Assembly: GCF_003284965.1 (NCBI RefSeq)
Contig: NZ_QMEW01000024.1
Location: forward strand, 1-64,000
DNA from: Mycolicibacterium sp. GF69
Lineage (GTDB): Bacteria; Actinomycetota; Actinomycetes; Mycobacteriales; Mycobacteriaceae
Reading direction: 5' to 3'
Length of the DNA: 64,000 bases
The notes under the pieces were generated by a model. That model made no database searches. It had not been told where the DNA came from and saw only the letters and a program-made list of their open reading frames with translations. Of this stretch, positions 59,590 to 64,000 are shown in pieces. Every line of letters begins with the position of its first letter. Position 1 is the stretch's first letter. The translations under genes were made by a program, and so were the position numbers.

Positions 59590-60870
59590 ATGGCACGCAT
59601 TGGAGATGGCGGCGACCTGCTGAAGTGCTCGTTCTGCGGCAAGAGTCAGAAGCAGGTCAAGAAACTCATTGCGGGTCCGGGCGTCTATATCTGCGATGAG
59701 TGCATCGATCTCTGCAACGAGATCATCGAAGAGGAACTCGCCGACGCGGACGACGTAAAGCTCGATGAGCTGCCCAAGCCCGCGGAGATTCGCGAGTTCC
59801 TCGAGGGTTACGTCATCGGGCAGGACACCGCCAAGCGCACGCTGGCGGTCGCCGTCTACAACCACTACAAGCGCATCCAGGCGGGGGAGAAGACCCGCGA
59901 CTCGCGCTCCGAGCCCGTCGAACTGGCCAAGTCGAACATCCTGATGCTCGGCCCGACCGGTTGCGGCAAGACCTATCTCGCGCAGACGCTGGCGAAGATG
60001 CTCAATGTCCCGTTCGCAATAGCGGATGCGACGGCACTGACCGAAGCCGGATACGTCGGCGAGGATGTCGAGAACATTCTGCTCAAGCTGATTCAGGCCG
60101 CCGACTATGACGTCAAGCGCGCGGAGACCGGCATCATCTACATCGACGAGGTCGACAAGATCGCCCGCAAGAGTGAGAACCCGTCGATCACCCGCGACGT
60201 GTCCGGCGAGGGCGTTCAGCAAGCGTTGCTGAAGATTTTGGAGGGCACCCAGGCCTCGGTGCCCCCGCAGGGCGGACGCAAGCATCCGCACCAGGAGTTC
60301 ATCCAGATCGACACCACCAACGTGTTGTTCATCGTGGCAGGGGCGTTCGCGGGATTGGAGAAGATCGTCTCCGACCGAGTTGGCAAGCGCGGCTTGGGCT
60401 TCGGCGCCGAGGTGCATTCGAAGGCCGAGATCGACACCCAGGACCACTTCGCCGAGGTCATGCCCGAAGACCTGATCAAGTTCGGGCTGATCCCGGAGTT
60501 CATCGGCCGGCTTCCCGTGGTGGCCTCGGTGACGAACCTGGACAAGGAATCGCTGGTGCAGATCCTGTCCAAGCCGAAGAACGCGCTGGTGAAGCAGTAC
60601 ACGCGCCTGTTCGAGATGGACGGCGTCGAGTTGGAGTTCAGCGACGAGGCGTTGGAAGCCATCGCCGATCAAGCCATCCACCGCGGCACCGGTGCCCGTG
60701 GCCTGCGCGCCATCATGGAAGAAGTTCTGCTGCCCGTGATGTACGACATTCCGAGCCGCGACGACGTCGCCAAGGTGGTCGTCACCAAGGAGACCGTGCA
60801 GGACAACGTGCTGCCGACCATCGTGCCGCGCAAACCTCAGCGCAACGAGCGCCGCGACAAGTCAGCCTGA
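59590..60870 (+). CDS. clpX: Clp protease ATP-binding subunit ClpX
   Basis: 426 aa AAA+ unfoldase. The N-terminal C4 zinc finger is CSFCGK...CDECIDLC (about 14-39). Walker A is GPTGCGKT, Walker B IIYIDEVDKI, the pore loop AGYVGED, and the IGF-type ClpP-docking loop lies around GLGFGAEV. It unfolds tagged proteins for ClpP1P2. AGTAGGA precedes ATG 59590. Confidence 0.96.
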   Translation: MARIGDGGDLLKCSFCGKSQKQVKKLIAGPGVYICDECIDLCNEIIEEELADADDVKLDELPKPAEIREFLEGYVIGQDTAKRTLAVAVYNHYKRIQAGEKTRDSRSEPVELAKSNILMLGPTGCGKTYLAQTLAKMLNVPFAIADATALTEAGYVGEDVENILLKLIQAADYDVKRAETGIIYIDEVDKIARKSENPSITRDVSGEGVQQALLKILEGTQASVPPQGGRKHPHQEFIQIDTTNVLFIVAGAFAGLEKIVSDRVGKRGLGFGAEVHSKAEIDTQDHFAEVMPEDLIKFGLIPEFIGRLPVVASVTNLDKESLVQILSKPKNALVKQYTRLFEMDGVELEFSDEALEAIADQAIHRGTGARGLRAIMEEVLLPVMYDIPSRDDVAKVVVTKETVQDNVLPTIVPRKPQRNERRDKSA

Positions 60871-60901
60871 CCCTTCCCTGCGTCGAGAGCGCCGTGCGTC
60901 G

Positions 60902-60958
60902 AGATCGACGGTATGGCTGCATCGCGAGCCGGATCGCGACCATTACGTCGGTTTGAAA
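60902..60958. repeat. 57-bp hairpin repeat, copy 3
   Basis: It aligns without gaps to copy 1 at 29833 with 37 of 57 identical bases, nearly all in the arms (AGATCGACGGTATGGCTG and GCGACCATTACGTCGGTTT). It lies between the convergent clpX and fdhD stops. Confidence 0.7.
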
Positions 60959-60980
60959 GACCCGTAGTGCTGGGTCGCAG

Positions 60981-61805
60981 TCAGCGCACCACCCGATCGG
61001 GGCGGGTATAGACGTTCATCGAATCGCCGCGCAGAAACGCGACCAAGGTCAGCCCGGACTGGCTGGCCAGATCCACCGCCAGCGACGACGGCGCCGACAC
61101 CGCGGCCAACACCGGGATGCCCGCCATGACGGCTTTCTGCGTCAGTTCGAACGATGCGCGACCACTGACCAGCAGCACGGTGCCGCTGAGCGGAACGCGG
61201 CGCTGCTCGACGGCCCAGCCGATGACCTTGTCGACGGCGTTGTGCCTGCCGATGTCTTCTCGTACGGCCAGCGCGACCCCGGCGGCGTCGAACAGGGCCG
61301 CGCCGTGCAGGCCGCCGGTGCTGGCGAACACCTTCTGCGCCTTGCGCAATCGGCCCGGGAGTTGCGCGAGGACCTTCGCGGCGACCGTGGTCGGGTCGTC
61401 GCCCGGGCCGTGGCGGCTGCTCAGCCGCACGGCGTCCAGTGACGCCTTACCGCAGACCCCGCACGACGAGGTGGTGTAGAAGTTGCGTGTGACGGCGACA
61501 TCGGGTGTCGGGACATGCGGCGCCAACGTCACGTCCAAGACGTTGTAGGTGTTCAGATCGTCGGGGCCGGTGCCCTTGCAGTAGCGCGCGGTGAGCACGT
61601 CGTCACGGCCGGTGATGACGCCTTCGGTGAGCAGGAAGCCCTGGGCGAGTTCCACATCGGAACCCGGTGTGCGCATCGTCACGGTGATGGGTGCGCCGTT
61701 GACGCGGATTTCCATGGGTTCCTCGACCACCAGCGTATCGGGCCGCGCCACCGCAGCGTCCGCGGTCACATGCTGCACCCGACGCCTGGCTGTGACCCGA
61801 CCCAT
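60981..61805 (-). CDS. fdhD: formate dehydrogenase accessory sulfurtransferase
   Basis: 274 aa. It moves sulfur from a cysteine desulfurase to the molybdenum cofactor of formate dehydrogenase. The CGVCG motif (TSSCGVCGKASLD) holds the reactive Cys, and REDIGRHNAVDKVIGW is the family signature. No formate dehydrogenase gene is in the window. ATG 61805 has TAGGCT 6 nt upstream. M. tuberculosis carries fdhD elsewhere (Rv2899c). Confidence 0.94.
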   Translation of the reverse strand: MGRVTARRRVQHVTADAAVARPDTLVVEEPMEIRVNGAPITVTMRTPGSDVELAQGFLLTEGVITGRDDVLTARYCKGTGPDDLNTYNVLDVTLAPHVPTPDVAVTRNFYTTSSCGVCGKASLDAVRLSSRHGPGDDPTTVAAKVLAQLPGRLRKAQKVFASTGGLHGAALFDAAGVALAVREDIGRHNAVDKVIGWAVEQRRVPLSGTVLLVSGRASFELTQKAVMAGIPVLAAVSAPSSLAVDLASQSGLTLVAFLRGDSMNVYTRPDRVVR

Positions 61806-61811
61806 AACGCC

Positions 61812-61817
61812 AGCCTA
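61812..61817 (-). promoter_or_regulatory. -10 element of fdhD (leaderless)
   Basis: TAGGCT on the minus strand, 6 nt before ATG 61805. Confidence 0.5.
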
Positions 61818-61902
61818 AGCCGACGAACGTTGCACCGACGTTCACGGACCGTGCGGGCTTGCCACGCGGCGCCATCGTCGCGCAGACGGCACAATGTAGG
61901 GC

Positions 61903-62049
61903 GTGCATGACGAGCCCGAACCGACCCGCCACATGCCGGCATGGCGTGACCCGCTGTCGGCCGGCTTCCGCGCGCACCGCAACCTGCTGCTACTGCGTCT
62001 GCGCTGGCACGAACGGCGCCGGGAAGCCCCTTCCGCCCGCCGCCGATAA
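61903..62049 (+). CDS. possible 48-aa arginine-rich protein
   Basis: A short frame VHDEPEPTRHMPAWRDPLSAGF continuing into an Arg/Leu-rich stretch (LLLLRLRWHERRR). The support is a CACAAT box (61890-61895) exactly 7 nt before GTG 61903, the same layout as rpiB and the S9 peptidase. No family is recognised and a chance frame cannot be excluded. Confidence 0.35.
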   Translation: MHDEPEPTRHMPAWRDPLSAGFRAHRNLLLLRLRWHERRREAPSARRR

Positions 62050-62350
62050 CGCCCCGACCAGCGCTAGCTACGGGCTACTGAGCGGTAACCATTTCCTTAG
62101 AAATTTTGTCTCGTGAACGTGACGAATAACACAGTTTTGTCTCACAAGGCACATCAACACATCGGCTGAGCTGTGTGTTCGCCCTCTTTCTCGCGGCGCG
62201 CCGCCCGCGAGCCCGGTGAAGGGCTCCCTAAGAGAAGTGCAATAATCGGTACTGGCAGTGACATAAAACTTTGGTGGACGTCCGGCCGACGGCGCGTCGG
62301 CTCGATGGTGACTCGGAGGACATCCCCAGAAAGCGTGGAAGGCAGGCCTC
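62050..62350. promoter_or_regulatory. korA upstream region with a TTTTGTCTC direct repeat
   Basis: This 300-bp gap has no convincing gene. TTTTGTCTC occurs at 62104-62112 and 62135-62143, 31 bp apart (three helical turns), in a locally AT-richer patch that also holds GTGAACGTGAC. It is a candidate promoter-operator for the kor operon. Confidence 0.4.
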
Positions 62351-64000
62351 GTGGCAGCGAACGACAACGCCGTCAGTCCGGGGAGTGCGAGCGCTCGACA
62401 GAGGCTCGAGAAGGTCGTCATCCGCTTTGCCGGCGACTCCGGCGACGGTATGCAGCTCACGGGTGACCGGTTCACCTCCGAAGCCGCGCTGTTCGGCAAT
62501 GACCTTGCCACCCAACCGAACTACCCCGCCGAGATCCGTGCGCCCCAGGGCACGCTGCCGGGTGTGTCGTCGTTCCAGATCCAGATTGCCGACTACGACA
62601 TCCTGACCGCCGGTGACCGCCCCGACGTGCTGGTCGCGATGAACCCGGCCGCGCTGAAGGCCAACGTCTCCGATCTGCCCCGCGGCGGCCTGATCATCGC
62701 CAACTCCGACGAGTTCACCAAGCGCAACCTCGCCAAGGTCGGTTACGAGGCCAACCCGCTGGAGACCGAGGAACTGTCGGAGTACGTCGTGCAGGCGGTC
62801 CCGATGACCACCCTGACGCTGGGAGCGGTCGAGTCGATCGGCGCGACCAAGAAGGACGGTCAGCGCGCAAAGAACATGTTCGCGCTCGGCCTGCTGTCGT
62901 GGATGTACGGCCGCGAACTCAAGCACAGCGAGGCGTTCATCCGCGAGAAGTTCGCCCGCAAGCCCGACGTCGCCGAAGCCAATGTGCTGGCGCTGAAGGC
63001 CGGCTGGAACTACGGCGAGACCACCGAGGCGTTCGCCAGCACCTACGAGGTCGCGCCCGCCAAGCTCAAAGCCGGTGAGTACCGCCAGATCTCCGGCAAC
63101 ACCGCGCTGGCCTACGGCATCGTCACCGCCGGACAACTCGCCGATCTGCAGATCGTGCTCGGCACGTATCCGATCACGCCGGCATCGGACATCCTGCACG
63201 AGTTGTCCAAGCACAAGAACTTCAACGTGCTGACCTTCCAGGCCGAGGATGAGATCGCCGGTATCGGCGCTGCCATCGGCGCCTCCTACGGCGGCGCTCT
63301 CGGCGTCACCAGCACGTCGGGTCCCGGCATCTCGCTGAAGTCAGAAGCGATGGGCCTGGCGGTGATGACCGAACTGCCTCTGCTCGTCATCGACGTCCAA
63401 CGCGGCGGCCCGTCGACCGGTCTTCCGACCAAGACCGAGCAGGCCGACCTCCTGCAGGTGATGTACGGCCGCAACGGCGAGTCGCCGGTCGCCGTGCTCG
63501 CGCCCCGGTCGCCGTCGGATTGCTTCGACGTGGCCGTCGAGGCCGCCCGCATCGCGATCAGCTACCACACGCCGGTGGTCATCCTCTCCGACGGAGCGAT
63601 CGCCAACGGTTCTGAGCCGTGGCGGATCCCGGACGTCAGCACCTACTCGGCCATCGCGCACACGTTCGCCAAGTCCGGCGAGCCGTTCCAGCCGTATGCG
63701 CGCGACCCGGAGACCCTGGCGCGGCAGTTCGCCATCCCGGGAACGCCCGGCCTCGAACATCGGATCGGCGGCCTGGAGGCGGCCAACGGTTCGGGCAACA
63801 TCTCCTACGAGCCGAAGAACCACGATCTGATGGTGCGTCTGCGGCAAGCGAAGGTCGACGGCATCACCGTGCCGGATCTCGAGGTCGACGACCCGACCGG
63901 AGACGCCGAACTGCTGATGCTCGGCTGGGGCTCGAGCTACGGGCCGATCGGTGAGGCCTGCCGGCGCGCGCGTCGCAAGGGCATCAAGGTCGCCCAGGCG
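62351..64000 (+). CDS. korA: 2-oxoglutarate:ferredoxin oxidoreductase alpha subunit (3' truncated by window)
   Basis: The first 550 residues of a gamma-alpha fusion, Rv2455c orthologue; no stop before the window end. The gamma domain begins VIRFAGDSGDGMQLTGDRF, and the alpha domain holds GTYPITPASDILHEL, TSTSGPGISLKSEAMG and VQRGGPSTGLPTKTEQADL. With KorB it decarboxylates 2-oxoglutarate to succinyl-CoA using ferredoxin, a bypass of the classic dehydrogenase. GGAAGG lies 8 nt before GTG 62351. korB is expected just beyond the edge. Confidence 0.93.
   Translation, partial: MAANDNAVSPGSASARQRLEKVVIRFAGDSGDGMQLTGDRFTSEAALFGNDLATQPNYPAEIRAPQGTLPGVSSFQIQIADYDILTAGDRPDVLVAMNPAALKANVSDLPRGGLIIANSDEFTKRNLAKVGYEANPLETEELSEYVVQAVPMTTLTLGAVESIGATKKDGQRAKNMFALGLLSWMYGRELKHSEAFIREKFARKPDVAEANVLALKAGWNYGETTEAFASTYEVAPAKLKAGEYRQISGNTALAYGIVTAGQLADLQIVLGTYPITPASDILHELSKHKNFNVLTFQAEDEIAGIGAAIGASYGGALGVTSTSGPGISLKSEAMGLAVMTELPLLVIDVQRGGPSTGLPTKTEQADLLQVMYGRNGESPVAVLAPRSPSDCFDVAVEAARIAISYHTPVVILSDGAIANGSEPWRIPDVSTYSAIAHTFAKSGEPFQPYARDPETLARQFAIPGTPGLEHRIGGLEAANGSGNISYEPKNHDLMVRLRQAKVDGITVPDLEVDDPTGDAELLMLGWGSSYGPIGEACRRARRKGIKVAQA

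Overview
The window is a GC-rich chromosomal segment from a Mycobacterium, most likely a rapidly growing Mycolicibacterium. Gene content and order follow the M. tuberculosis H37Rv interval from orn (Rv2511) to korA (Rv2455c), read in descending Rv order. Four tRNA genes (His, Arg, Gly, Pro) lie in it. There is no rRNA, CRISPR array, insertion sequence or prophage. I judged synteny from memory of the H37Rv map, not from an alignment.

Layout. 1-7.9 kb: tRNA-His, orn, a HerA/FtsK-like ATPase, the mycolate reductase cmrA, an MFS permease, a proline-rich MmpS-like protein, an S9 peptidase and two small membrane proteins. 7.9-18.6 kb: a leucine/branched-chain catabolic island with a TetR regulator, accD1-accA1-fadE19-maoC-citE overlapping stop-to-start, then the branched-chain 2-oxoacid dehydrogenase genes bkdABC. 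The H37Rv genes scoA, scoB and fadD35 are missing here. 18.6-21.9 kb: echA14, a secreted protein and a three-gene overlapping operon (flavin reductase, RibD-like reductase, acyl-ACP thioesterase). 22.1-27.7 kb: glycerolipid synthesis (WS/DGAT, HAD-PlsC fusion with a lysine-rich tail, plsB2). 27.8-33.3 kb: a CopD-CtaG fusion, a DUF559 nuclease gene boxed by inverted hairpin repeats, a second SSB and the ABC-F protein EttA. 33.5-50.3 kb: gdh, thioesterase, aglA/glbO, HNH protein, ctaJ and its DUF5130 neighbour, pepN, a SigH-type promoter driving a DsbA-like nitroreductase, rpiB, nei and a Na+/H+ antiporter. 50.3-55.7 kb: an accessory block next to tRNA-Gly/tRNA-Pro holding a GAF protein, a WcaJ-type sugar-phosphate transferase, a FAD oxidoreductase and a divergent cis-prenyltransferase. 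55.8-64 kb: tig, clpP1, clpP2, clpX, fdhD and the start of korA, cut by the window edge.

How it fits together. Most of the window is housekeeping: protein quality control (Tig, ClpP1P2X), RNA turnover (Orn), respiration factors (CtaJ, CopD-CtaG), lipid synthesis and leucine breakdown to acetyl-CoA and acetoacetate. Many genes show a -10 element (TANNNT or nACAAT) 6-7 nt before ATG/GTG, the signature of leaderless transcripts; I used this to choose several starts. The strongest unexplained signals are a 57-bp hairpin repeat with identical arms and different loops, present as an inverted pair around the DUF559 gene and once more between clpX and fdhD, and the WcaJ/FAD/cis-prenyltransferase block with a twin palindromic operator.
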